From Pomacea canaliculata (lineage: Eukaryota; Mollusca; Gastropoda; Architaenioglossa; Ampullariidae), in the NCBI RefSeq assembly GCF_003073045.1, contig NC_037598.1, forward strand, positions 6,896,342-6,960,341: DNA of 64,000 nt. The letters are read 5' to 3'. The translations under genes and the position numbers were made by a program. Positions 49,585-61,123 of this stretch are shown here, in pieces. Positions within the stretch are counted from its first letter, which is position 1, and each line of letters starts with the position of its first letter. The notes under the pieces were generated by a model. The model saw only the letters and a program-made list of their open reading frames with translations. It was not told the DNA's origin and did no database searches.

Positions 49585-52023
49585 AATGTAAATTTTGTTC
49601 CTGCAAATGCTGGAGAATATTTAGCGAAATAGCATTGCTAGGATAAACATGTCAATAAAGATATTAATTCATCTTTAAAAATTCGATGAATATCCGAAAA
49701 AGTATTGTTACAGATCGCTGTTTCTGTCATGTTTATCGTCCATCCCAACCCACCCACCACCACCACCACCCCCCACCCCGAAATAAACCAAAACAACAAC
49801 AAACAAAAACCAAAAACGAACCACACACGCGAAAATAAAATCAAAACAAAACCAACAAATTAATTAATAATATATGATGCTGGCAACATGTATGCTAGCC
49901 AAACATATAAGTCCTGTTCATTCAGTTCATTGATAATAAATCATTGAATCCCAGAATAATTTCCAGTTTTCAATGAAAGTTGTTACAGAATTTATCAACT
50001 AACAATTACGCACGAGCGAAAACATGAAAAAAAAGAAGAAATAAATGGACACCCACTATCATAATTTGTAACCTGAATGCAAGTTATTTAAATCATGAAA
50101 GTGTTCCTAACTCTCGAAGAAATATGTGTGCGGTTATTAGCCTTGGCGGACACATCAGACCTCGTCGACATCACTTACTGGTAATGTGTTTTCGCTAAAA
50201 GGTTTTCCACAACCGTAAGTAGTCCAGTTTATTAATCATTGCCACCTGCGCAAAATACTAAAATTTTAACGGCTTATCTCCATGCATGGGCGCAAGAAAA
50301 TGTGTATTTAAATCATCTTCTTTGACAAACTTCTTGTAGTGAAGTGTCCATTATGAGTTAATCTGTTACAAATTGTATAACAGAGAAACGCCACCCTGTA
50401 TAAAATTGTTCCACCCGGAACATCTTCACATTATCATTAGATTTTCCGCTGCTAATTAGGCGGAGACAGCTACAACTTCCGGTGGTATGTTTACACAAAT
50501 CGTATTATCTTTTTATAAAGTAATAGTTAACATATGACAAAGATTTCTAACAGTTAAAAAAATCATTTCATTAGTCGATGAACTCGTCTCAACCAGATTG
50601 CTGACTTCACTCTTACAACGTATTTAACGGTTCTAGGAATTCAAAGATGAACTGGTGTATTTGCAGAAGTTCTTATAAGTGAGTATAGGTCATTTCGCTG
50701 CGGTTAATAATATCACAAAGATATTATGTAGGAGTCTCAAACTCTCTGAGAAATGTGCACGTGGTTCTTTTCTTTTGTGGAGCCATGGTTCATGTCACAC
50801 TAGTAATACACATTCGATAAAGGGTATTGACTCATAGGTACTTACTCATGTTCACGCTTCCTACTTTAATATTTATTTTATGATAAATTTTACCCAAGTA
50901 CAATCAATGGAAGAAGACATGTTACTAGCGACAGTTAAGTCTTAAACTTAAAATATTTGTTCTAAACGGGTGGCTTCGTGGAATTAAAGACATGAACGAA
51001 GACGTTTGAGATGTACCCCAAGCGATCTTGAACATGAAACCGATTATTTGTTCATATGTGATAACATTTCATGGTTGTTAAGAAATTATAATAATATACA
51101 CATCAAAACCCATGAAAATTGCTCGCTGCTGAGTTTAAAGAAAACCTGCGCTGTATTACAGCAAAACAGTCCAGAAAGGCGGGAAAGCAGACTGACAGAC
51201 GTACTTTCAATATATATATATAAATTACATTTTTTTAAAAACCGACGAATCCGACGAAAATATAATTTCATGAAGTTGAATAAGCTAACAGAAACTCGCG
51301 TAATGATCGCGCCAGTGGGAGAGGGAAAAAAACCAAACAAACAAATAAAACAACTTAACCCTCGGTTCGTCAATTTTCACGGCAACGAGAATTCACAGAC
51401 AATGCACGCCAACAGCTGTGACGTACAGTGACGTAACTAACAAGGCGACTAATGGCGGCATCCCACGGCGAGGTAAGTGGCAACGCGACGTGAGATCGTC
51501 CGTCTTCATGCGCCTGCGAGCCGCCGTGAGATGAGATGCCAGCCAGCGGCCAGACGGAGGGTCGGCGCGATGGCGGATGCGGAGGCAAGGGAGCGCAGTT
51601 CAAGTGTGGGACGCCAACCGCCAGTCGACGGCGCACGCGCAACTAAAATTAGACGCCGACAGAACGCAGAACAGGCATCCAACCGCACGGCTGGAACTGC
51701 CAATTCCGTATGAGACAACACCTTCATCAAGACCGAGGAAAACGACATGCCTGTCGTTGACTCAGTCATCGCACGGCTTAACAATTGCTTCCAACCACGC
51801 TGTAGATGATGGCAGTCTTTTTTTTTTTTTTGGTTGCTAGGAAAAGATGTTCGTAATTTACGAAAAAGAATCACAAACGTCTTACCCTGTATATTACTAT
51901 TATTAATGTTTCTCATCCCGTCTTCAAAATAAAGAAATAAAAATAAAAATTATGCAACAATAAGAAAGGTTGAAATTGTTCGCAAAGAACGCTGCTACAC
52001 ATTTTGTATAATAATAATAATAA

Positions 52024-52054
<31 letters not shown>

Positions 52055-53067
52055 AAGAAGAAGAAGAAGAAGAAGATCTGCACCAAACACACACAGTTTA
52101 TTATCAATCGCATTGCAAATATCTATAGCGTTTATTTACTTCCTGCACAAACATCTAAACATTGGACCCTTTACCACTGAAGATCGCTGATTTGTTTTTC
52201 CGAGCCGACTGGAGAGTTTCGATCCGGTCTTACTGAAGTCTTACTCAGCAGGACACAGGTACAGCGCGGGGAAGCGGAGTGAATGGGGCTTAGGACGGAG
52301 GTAGAGGACTGAAGAGGACTGCTGCTTCCGTAAGGTAGGTGAGACATTTGTTAGTTTAGCCCTCGGAACAGTAAACTCAGACGTGTCGGATGATGTTATG
52401 CTTTGTCTCAGTTCGATATTTCATTGATATTACCAGCCAGGTACAAGTGGCGGTGTGTGCAGCCCCTGGAATATCAACATTACAGCGACACCCAGAGGCT
52501 GACAGCTGCCAACACTTACCGTCTCCTTTGAAATTTCTGGTCATTATTCGCTTTTAACTTCTTAAATAATATTATTACATCCTCGGTTTGCATAACTCGC
52601 TTAGCTAATTATCTTTGTGTCACTGTGATTGCCTGTAAATGATGGATCTTGCACAAAAGCGGTCGCATCACATCCAGAAACATTTGAATCCAGTAACTTT
52701 TGCGCATTACAGTGAAAAAAATCACCTTACCATCGGGATAGCATTATTCTAAAACCATTCAGACTCACAGTACTAAAATTAAGAGTTGTATTAATATTAT
52801 TATCATATTAATCAGTCACCGAAATTTAAATATTTAAATTGAAAATAGCTTTTTTCGGAAACAACGAAAGGGATTCTAAACGCTTGTTGTCGCGGAACAA
52901 AACACATCCACACACACACGCGCGGGAAGAAAGGATCTTGCAATGACTCACCACCAGGAGGCAGAGGCATGCCCCACGCACACGAGGCACAGTAGCTGCA
53001 GCAGCAGGAGCAGGAGACATGGGTTGGATTTCAGCTGTTGCGTGGGACTCCTGCCCCTACGGGTCAT
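36006..53067 (-). CDS. WNT2: WNT2 secreted signalling ligand
   Basis: A secreted lipid-modified morphogen of the Wnt family that signals through Frizzled/LRP. Six exons in transcript order: 52952-53067, 41243-41478, 37827-38104, 37424-37564, 36788-36911 and 36006-36292, totalling 1182 nt, 393 aa. Junctions are all GT-AG and in phase. Exon 1 gives a signal peptide (hydrophobic core about 18-30, cleavage near VGHASA) and SWW; exon 2 gives [21 protein letters not shown] and an N-glycosylation site NCT at 100. Exon 3 has [25 protein letters not shown] and [14 protein letters not shown]. Exon 4 has [11 protein letters not shown] with the acylated Ser (about 226); exon 6 has CCGRGYDT and CKFHWCC. 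WNT2 identity rests on the LCDN(I/V)[20 protein letters not shown] and LGTAGRLCN segments matching vertebrate WNT2. The tail after the last Cys is extended by about 30 residues. Start: the ATG at 53067 gives a normal signal peptide; in-frame ATGs at 53160 and 53151 would add up to 31 residues and overlap a CRE. Confidence 0.95.
36649..36673. repeat. (CA)n microsatellite
   Basis: A short CA run between (CAAA)n and poly-A tracts, in WNT2 intron 5. Confidence 0.8.
38870..38964. repeat. (AAT)n microsatellite
   Basis: About 95 bases of AAT trinucleotide with one AAC interruption, in WNT2 intron 2. No LINE 3' UTR is visible next to it, unlike the AAT tracts at 29159 and 44082. Confidence 0.9.
41125..41216 (+). 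mobile_element. Possible highly degraded SINE
   Basis: GAGTTCAGATCTTGTCTC resembles the box B of the local SINE, and GTTACTGATTCGGCATAAAC resembles its 3' end, at about the right distance. The middle is not alignable by eye. It sits next to WNT2 exon 2. Confidence 0.35.
44082..44186 (-). mobile_element. 3' end of the (TTA)n-tailed retroposon, copy in WNT2 intron 1
   Basis: AATAATAATAATAAATGGGT, then CGCTTGTAAGGAGCTTGCGC and TTAGCACTTGAGACAAGAAC, and ACAAGGACAACCTACAAAGG, paralleling 29159-29262 block by block. Sequence to about 44560 (GAGTTCCATTG, TAGCTAGGATACGGTCATC) looks like more of the element but could not be aligned to another copy. Confidence 0.55.
45270..45349. repeat. (CA)n microsatellite
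   Basis: Nearly 80 bases of uninterrupted CA dinucleotide, preceded by about 200 bases of C/A-rich DNA. Located in WNT2 intron 1. Confidence 0.95.
47630..47930. promoter_or_regulatory. CRE-site cluster and CpG-rich block in WNT2 intron 1
   Basis: Two perfect palindromic CRE sites TGACGTCA (47635-47642 and 47682-47689) and two close relatives, TTACGTCA (47697-47704) and TAACGTCA (47716-47723), lie within 90 bases. A GC- and CpG-rich segment follows, to about 47930. CREB/ATF factors bind such sites in proximal promoters. It may be an internal promoter or enhancer of WNT2, or a promoter of an unannotated transcript. Confidence 0.5.
47962..48016. repeat. (CAC)n(CAT)n compound microsatellite
   Basis: A CAC trinucleotide run changes to CAT repeats. 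It explains the poly-His, poly-Thr and poly-Ile open frames over it. Confidence 0.9.
48485..48556. repeat. (GAC)(GAT)n(GAA)n compound microsatellite
   Basis: Directly visible trinucleotide array, only 470 bases from the previous one. It generates a spurious poly-His frame on the minus strand. Confidence 0.9.
49515..49582. repeat. (TG)n microsatellite
   Basis: About 66 bases of uninterrupted TG. Located in WNT2 intron 1. Confidence 0.95.
51420..51700 (+). promoter_or_regulatory. CpG-rich promoter-like block with a possible plus-strand mini first exon
   Basis: Two half-CRE motifs (TGACGTAC, TGACGTAA) at 51418-51437 precede an ATG at 51452. That frame encodes MAASHGE and meets a consensus donor GAG|GTAAGT at 51472/51473. 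About 250 bases of CpG-rich sequence follow, with a second ATG-initiated frame near 51570 ([12 protein letters not shown]...). It is antisense to and inside WNT2 intron 1, 1.5 kb from exon 1. No second exon could be assigned, so a coding gene is unproven; a noncoding transcript or bare CpG island is equally possible. Confidence 0.35.
52009..52076. repeat. (AAT)n(AAG)n microsatellite
   Basis: A short AAT run passes into an uninterrupted AAG array. On the minus strand it gives spurious poly-Phe and poly-Leu frames. Confidence 0.95.
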
Positions 53068-53142
53068 CCCGTGGCCACCCTTTCTTCCTCCGCCGGCTTC
53101 TCCTGGGAAACCACCGCCCTCGGCAACAACAGCTTGCCCTTG

Positions 53143-53150
53143 TGACGTCA
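53143..53150. promoter_or_regulatory. CRE (TGACGTCA) at the WNT2 5' end
   Basis: A perfect CRE palindrome lies 76 bases upstream of the preferred WNT2 start codon and overlaps the alternative upstream ATGs. Its position fits a proximal promoter or 5' UTR element and favours translation from the ATG at 53067. Confidence 0.45.
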
Positions 53151-53160
53151 TAGTGTCCAT

Positions 53161-56100
53161 TCACCTTTCTTCCCACCCTCACAGGGTCACCGTAGCTGAG
53201 ATCCTCTTGACGTCCATGAAAAAGATCAGCCAGGTGGGGTGGTCGAAAATGATCGCCTTTTCTTGTGCCGGAAATTAGTGGGTCAACTGGTTGTCCCTTC
53301 TTACATGGGACGCGAGCCACCGATCGGTCTTTGTTGAAGTAGAGTTACTTCCAGCAGTAAATCCCGAGCTGCGGTGGTGGTGTCACTGGAAATGTACTTC
53401 TCCACTACCAGCCCTTCTCCTTGACATACTTCTCCACTAGCAGTCCTTGACATACTTGTCCACCAGCACTCTTTGTTTCTCAATCTCTTGGTGTCTGGCC
53501 ACCTTCCTGTTCTACGCCGAATGATCTTGTGATTATGTAAACACTGAACCGTCGAGAGACTTCAAGAAACACACACACAAACAAGTTGTTAGCTCTTAAT
53601 CAGTCTCGAACCTTCATAACTATTGTCTTTTGTGCTGTAGTGGTGACAAGTGTGCAGGCATTCCCTGCAATTTTGTGTCGTGTACAGACTTGTATTGTTC
53701 TCATTGTTCGAGCGACACACACTTCCAAAAAAAAAAAAAAAAAAAAAATCCGTTACTACTTTCTTTTGACCTAGTTCATTTACTGGATGCCTGACAGGGT
53801 CAGGTCCATCTACTCATTAACCTTTTGTTGACTGTTGATATCCACGCTGGTGAGAAATTATAAATTCTGATTTCCTGTCCTGACGCGCACACTTTTCCCT
53901 GCATGTCTTCTTCAGTCACTCAAGGCTGGTCTGTGTGTACAGTTTCCGAGGTTTTACTTGGTTTGTGGGAAGGTGGCACATCATCGATGAAATTTATTTA
54001 TCATGCATTAAAAATATAGCGTGTCCAGTAAACAAAAAAAATGTAGCTTTCTGAAAGCAACTAATTTTTCCCCTCTTCCAAAAAAACTGTCCTTTATAGA
54101 TCATTGGAGCACGTGACAGCTACAGATATCAGCAATATTTTCTGGCAAATTTTGAGATGATAATAATATATGGTTCTCTCGTTTAGCCGCTTTACAACCT
54201 TACATCACCATTGTTTTCAGTTTGTGGTGAAGGCGACGTGACGGCCCACGCACCAATGCGCCGTGACGTGACACGCGCCCTCTCGGCGCACCATGTAGCG
54301 TGATGTCACACTCACGCTCGCGACGTACCAGGTCGTGCTGACGCGCATCTCGACCAACCGTCACAAAGCGAGGCCTTCCGAGGACACGTCCATCCCTGAG
54401 GTCACCCGACTTACCCATGCAGTTCAGACTCAACGAAGAAGAGATAACAGGGGCGATGTCAGCGGAAAACTGCTGGGAAAATTTTGTTAAAAATCCTGGC
54501 GGCCGATATGCCAGGTAGCGCGATTCAGACAACACTTCTTGGGAGTCGGCTGGTTTGTCTCCTGCGATTAAGAACCAGAGGAACTCTTCGAGAAAGAAAA
54601 ACTCGACGTGAAGAAAACACCGATGGCGCCTTCACTGATCTCTAGTAAACCATGGCAACAGCGTGCTTGAGACTAGAGAAATGACACAGCAGTAAGTTTC
54701 TCGACATCTTCATCCTCGATAGACTCCTGAAGACCACACTCTTTCTAATTTAATTCTTCAAATCTTGTGCGAGGAGCGACCATCCCAGGATTCGTAGTGG
54801 CTAAAAATCAAATCACGAGTCAAACATCGACTGAACCGTTGTCACGCTGGTGACAGTTTCTGGACACAAAGGTCCAACCCTAGGTTTGGCTTGGATGGTG
54901 AAATCATGTCCGAACTGTACTGGATTCAAAGTTATTCACATTTTTAAAATGTAAACCATGTTCCCAAGCTCCTCGTTATTGTTTGTTTTTTCTCGTCAAT
55001 GAGATTTTTCTGTCCACAGATGAGACTGTCGATAAACGAAGACTTTATATGTTGATACGAGACAGGGTTAACCTCTTCCGGTCAATCCAGACAAAAATTT
55101 TAGAGAATAGTTTTGTGTGAAGGGAGTACTCGAAAAAGTTTAGACTCGCTCTGGACGACGTGGCTTTGAAGGAACAGTGACAAGACATCGGTTCTTACAT
55201 AATAAGCTCCTGCGGCAGATAACACGATCAAGAAATCCAAGTAACATCTTCAAGAAAACAAGATAACCTCCCTTGACAGATCCTTCGTCCGTGATTAGTC
55301 GTCGCAGCAAGATGAAGGGGCAAACGTGATGGCGAGAGGTAGAGACGACTCGTCTTCCCGCGAGAAAATACTTGCTCTTTGCGCAAGTGTTTGCGACAGA
55401 ATAGAAAATCCCTGAGGGGCTGGGAAGGAGTTATCCACGGTATCTCCAACCTGTCTGCAAAGAGGCCGAGCGGCCGGTCGAACGGACTGACGGACACACA
55501 CATACACACATGCACGAGACAGCAGGGCCCGACCGCACAGCAGTCGACTCGGCAACGGATGGCGCACCTGGCACACGTAAGGATTGCCGTCAGACACAGG
55601 TGTGCAGGTAACATGCACACAGGTAACAGCAAGGCGTCAGCAGACGGGCGACGACGGCGGTCTGGGGCCAGGTAGAGACGAACAAGCCGGAATTCCTAGG
55701 AGCACTTTTAGCAGAAGACAGACGAATCTCGACTTGCAGGTGGCCGAAGGGTCTCTGCGAAGGATCGAGAAAAACGAGAAGGCGTCGGAAGGTGAGAAGT
55801 GTTTGAAAGAGACGCAGAAGATGGCGGTGATGGTCTCATAAGAGGAAGAGAGAGAGTGTGTGTGTAGTGGTGGGCGGGGGCGGGGGAGGAAAAGGGGAGG
55901 GGTAGGGAAAGGTGAATGAAAGGCGAGACGAAGGGGGTCGAGTTGGCAAGGTGGAGGGGAAGGAGGGGCGAGGTATGCGTTAGGAGGAGCAGCCATGGCC
56001 CCGCCCCTCCAGACACGACACGTGAAGAAGAACGTTAAAAATCAGTCCAAACCTCTGTGTGTGTGTGTGACGGAGAGGCCCCGAACCTGGCCCTCCCTGT

Positions 56101-59100
56101 CTTCTCATCGCCTGCCAATCGCTGGCTGCAATTCTGGTCCTTTCTTTTCACTTCTTTCTTTATCACCCCACCCTTCACCCCACTTCTCCCAGCCGATAAT
56201 TTCGCCGGTTCTTGTCAGCCATCCAGCCATCCAGCGCTTCGGACCTTGTACCAGTAAACCTCACCACTTCTCGCACAGCCGAAAGTCTCGACGCACGAAT
56301 TACCTTTCACCCCCGCCATGGTAACTCCTCCTCCCTCCATCCCAACCCCATTGCCTGCGTCTGGAACTTCTGACAACTATAGGCGTTATCCAAGAATGTG
56401 AAGGACGTGTGTGTTGGAATGAGCTTTACGGGTCTTTCAACCGTACGGAGAGAGAGAGAAGAGTGAGTGAAAGAGAGTTTGGAAAGGAAACCAGTTTAGG
56501 AGGTAGATGGAGTGTCGAAGATTTTGGAGGAGAAGATGAGGGCTTGGCGGGTCTTGAATGGGGGGAAGTTAGTTTGCAAAAACAAGACCACTTGTTCCGT
56601 CTTGCGCCAACGCCACGGGGGGCTCCATACAGGGTCCCGACAGCTCATGAAAAGGTTTCAACCGCTGGAGTATAGCGCCGCGCATTCATTATAAATTGGT
56701 TACTGTCTCTTGACAGCGAGAAGGAGAAGGGTCATTTGGAACATCGTAAATGACTATGCAGCCATCTGTTTTCTTTTATCCTTCACCCGACATCTTCAAC
56801 GAAGCAGCTCACATGCCCTACTCGCAATCCCCGGTTTTCAAACATGCGAAGTTCGTTCGTCCCCGTGCTGCTCGCCTGTGGCATCCGTATTTCATTTGCC
56901 ACACACACTTTCTTTCTTATTCACGCACACACGCACGCAGACATGTTCACAAATACATTTTCGCAGATATACCCATTCATCAAAGCACATGTACACCAAA
57001 TAACAGAATTAAGTTTTTCAAACAAGATTCCACTATAACAAAACCTCTTTTTGTTTCCAAAATATTCATTAACTACAAATGTGAGTGTTAATATGTTCAA
57101 TATACCACAATCCATTGTACACGTTTTTATTTAAAGGAAAAATATTTTATTTCATTCGACTCAGACGCTTCGTTTTGTTCTTACTTAGAAAAGCTTTGGA
57201 ATAGAGGCTGGATATCAATAAAATTTAAAATAAATGTTTGAAATTATTTCACGCTCTTATTGTCATCCGATACTGTTGAACAATAATATCACTGCTGTTT
57301 CAATGGTTTCAGATATGCCTAACCCTGAGCAGATCGTTTGATGACCCATCCAAGTTTGTTTTTCTCTCTAATAAACGACTTCTCAAGTCGGTGCGTCGCT
57401 CCAATCATCTGACAGGCGCAGAAATACAAGACTTCCTAGCTCGCCATTACTGCTTGTGCACAGGGACAGGAAAAAGTCCATTCCATAAAACTGGTTGGTT
57501 GATTGGTTGGTTGCCTACTTGATAGTTAAACACTTCCATCTAGAGATGATTTCGTCAATAGAAGTAAGACGAGTCGGAGTGTCCGGAGAATACCCCAAAC
57601 GGCCATACCTTTGAGGAGCTGCTACGTCCTGAGGCTGGTGTCCTGATGTAAAGGTTATGCTACCTCAGAATTACCACAGCCCGGAAGAGACGCAGTTTCC
57701 CGCACTTGCAAACAGGTAAATCTGGGTCGGTGGAGGGTCTTGTAGTCCCCGTCTCACCTGGGGCTGCAGAGGCCTTTACTGGGTATTGAGTGGAGGTAAA
57801 GCAAACCCTGGTAACTCGGATGTACCTCTGGTTCACAAAGCCAGCCACAAAGCTTGTCCACCAGACACAATCTGAGCATTGAACTCTTCAATCATTACCG
57901 TAAGGACATAAACTTTACCAGTCCCGTTACGTGATGGTCCCGTCATGCTCACGTAACAGTTCTCCCACTGGCTGTAGTCGTGATCACGTGAGCGTAGTCA
58001 ATAAACCCATTTGACCCCTTTTGGGGTATGTCGATGTTTCTTTAAACGGAATTTATTCAAACAGATTCGAAAAGTTAGTACCCTTTATTATTACCTAAAT
58101 ACAATCGCTAAAAATTCAAGGCTTTTCAAATAAAAATTGCAGCGCACCTTCCAATTAAATTGTTTCGAGTGGTAAGAATACCCCGGAAGTAGAAGTTCCT
58201 CTCCGGTCCACGCTACAAACCTCTCCGGCCTCCATCACTCTGGCGGCACGTTGCACCTGACGAAGACAAAAGAGATTACAAATGGCGGTGAATGACCTCT
58301 GGCCTTCAATTAAAAACGTTCATGTCCCTTTGGCCACACTGAAGGAGCACGCGCCGTGAGATTGGAAGCGAGGCTAATCAACGCGTCTTGCTGGCTCCCC
58401 AGGAGACCCACAGGTACCTACGAGCCTGGGGCACGCCTCCTACACGTGACAGGCTCGGGGTGGCGATGACTGGTGGTGGTATGTGACGTCAATCATTTGC
58501 TGTAGATGTTTTGAAAGTCGACCTTGATTGTACGATCTTTAGTGCGATGGAAGTGGCACAACATGACAAGGAAATAAAACCAGTCGTTTGTCCAACGTAT
58601 GGACTAACCCTTTGAAATTGTAAAGATGATTGTTCTCACAGAATGTCATGGTGGCCAAGATGGTTGCGATACGACAAACGATTTATTTGCAGTACAATAA
58701 AGCAGTAATCGGATTTTGACAGAGAACCCGACAGCCGAGGTAACAATTAAACACGCTTATACAAAACAATCTTAAGGAATTAACATAAGTTTTATTCATT
58801 TTGTGGAGAAGAAACTGAGTACAGAGGAGGTGAATGTCAGGAAGTGAGCTAAAGAATGATCATAAATTTCTTGTCTACGGCTGTCTGACAATTGTATTCA
58901 ACTGTCGGTATGGAAGAGTTCTGTATATCTCTCTGTCGCTTGCTCCGAGCATAGATGTGTGTGTGAGAGACAGAGAGAGAGAGAAAGTGCGAGGCGAATG
59001 TGTAGGGAGATGTGAGACTATTTCGCCTGCTCGCTGGGATCAATTATTTTCAAGAGTAACAACACCACAGACCAAGTCTTTATATCACTGGACCAGACTA

Positions 59101-61100
59101 TTCCAGGATAGTTCATGTAGGGCCGTCTGTTCTTATCATTCGTACGGGAAGCACTTCACTTAGCCACAGGCACTATGTATAGAGACTATCTCAACCACTG
59201 AAATTCATGGACAAAACATACCCAGCACCGCGATATAAGTATTAAGCCTATGACTAAATTTCATAATCAGCAGAACAGTAATTACAAAATACAACTAAGT
59301 GTTATGACCAGTTACACGACTGTGGTCTAACGGTTGTGACCGACACGATTTGATTTTTATAACAAATTAGTTTCTTTTCTTAAGACAGACTTTTTAAAAA
59401 GATGGTAAACAAAAATAATTACACGTCTTATTCTATGTAAACATACATAAGGTTAAAGGTGATTTTGGATTGAGCTAAGTATAATATACTCATTTACCTA
59501 AATTAACTCCCCTGTTTCATCGCCATGCATCGTCACACTCGTGACGTCACGAATGTTCACGGATATGCCCAACATGGAGTCGCAGCTCTCCCACTGGCTT
59601 AACAACAGAAACTATCATATTATACAATTATCTACAATTATATAATTCCTTTCCAGAATGGCGATGTTTGTATACTATATATCTCGAGAATATAAAGAGG
59701 TTTTCATAAACGTTTGGGTGAATCTGGAACTGAGCTCTGTCTAGTCATTAGAAGAAAAAAAAAAATATCGTGCATTTTGGTAGACCTTTAAATGGGATGA
59801 AGCTCAGACCAAGCATTATTTCCATGCCATGAAGTGTAAGCGGCCAAATTCCGCCGCGCGCTAGCGAAGATGTTAGAATGATGTCGCGCCTTTGTTTGCC
59901 GGCGAATTGGCCACGTATGGTTAGAAACAACCCTCCCGTGGAGGATCGCAACCCAGCCGACACGGAGCTCAGGTAAGGCCGCCGGCGCCCACCAACAAAA
60001 AAAAAAAAAAGGTGGCACGGAGCGAGGGAGGAGGCGGCCAGGGAAGCGACAGGACGGCGTTCAGCTGCTCCCTTGTTCGTGGCTCGAGAGGCCGACAAAA
60101 GAGCTGAAGAGCCGTCAACTTCGTCACCCCAGAGGTTTGACGGCTGGAACTAATGTGACACTTACCCGCCCTTTTGGGAGTTTCTTTTCAAGCTGCGTCC
60201 TCCCAGGGGCTGGAGGGGAAGGCGATGGGAGGACGAGACCAACAGCAGCGCTCACGACCCTCGGCAGTTCTAACGACGGAAATCATGTTTCTTGTTCTTG
60301 CCCGCCGCTGATGTCCCCTGATGGACACGCGTCACCGCCAGCCAAGAATCTTATTGTACCTGACAATGACACACCTTTCTCTCTCTCGTTCTCTCTTTCT
60401 CTTCCTTCACCATCCACCCCACCGTCGCACAACCTTTTATCTGCGCCTACCTCCAGAGATTTGCCAACGACAGCAAGGTATCAGTACTCATATCTTGCAA
60501 CTGCTGTCAGAATGTACCTGGTCTGACTGTTTCAGGTGAGAGGCAGACGGCTTTGTGGGAAGGAGGGGTAGAAAAGTCACAAGTCTAGAACTGTTACAGT
60601 GAATTTGTTGTTATACCTGTTATACCTACGTCTCGGCTCTCCTCCACGATCCAACCAAGGTTGGGGTGTGACCAGATCGTCCCGTGTTACGGTTACTGAT
60701 TACCGTTATTATTATTTCCTTTTGTCTAAAAAAATTCATGTAGACCCGTTTATTCGAAGGGCATTTCCCTACATGTTGTAATAATCAAAACACGTACAGA
60801 GATAATTTATATACACGAAGATTCACATCTGCAAAATCATCTCTAAATTTAAAAAGCGCGATAAACATACAACATCACATCCTTCTCAACATTTTGGTTC
60901 CCTCTCTCTGTCATTTCTTAATGGGGATCTGTCGTCAAGATAACCTGGAAAGACATCGAGTGACAAATTCACCGCTTGTGCTTGTCTTGCGGGATGAAAA
61001 GTCGTGCCTGGAATGAGCAGTCCAGTCCCTACAAGTCCGTTCATCATACGGTCCATGAAGGAAATTTGTAGTATTTCTTCTAGAATGGTCTAGAACTCTA
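53161..61100. other. Region upstream of WNT2, no gene supported
   Basis: Nearly 8 kb with no recognisable exon. It contains GC/CpG-rich blocks near 54220-54420, 55300-56000 and 59850-60350, a poly-A run at 53727-53748, further perfect CREs (58484-58491 and 59542-59549) and purine/pyrimidine-biased tracts. Open frames such as minus 54200-54535, minus 55228-55632 and minus 59748-60098 have no family motif and look compositional. It is probably WNT2 regulatory DNA. Confidence 0.45.
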
Positions 61101-61123
61101 GATATTTGTTTCTATGTGTTTAC

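Noticed and set aside
51006..51431. 141-codon plus-strand frame, one of the longest unassigned
   Set aside because: No domain, AT-driven composition, no promoter upstream; plausible by chance in a window of this size.
57961..59599. Thirteen-base repeat TCTCCCACTGGCT at two sites upstream of WNT2
   Set aside because: Flanks do not align and no known site matches; probably coincidence or a tiny repeat remnant.
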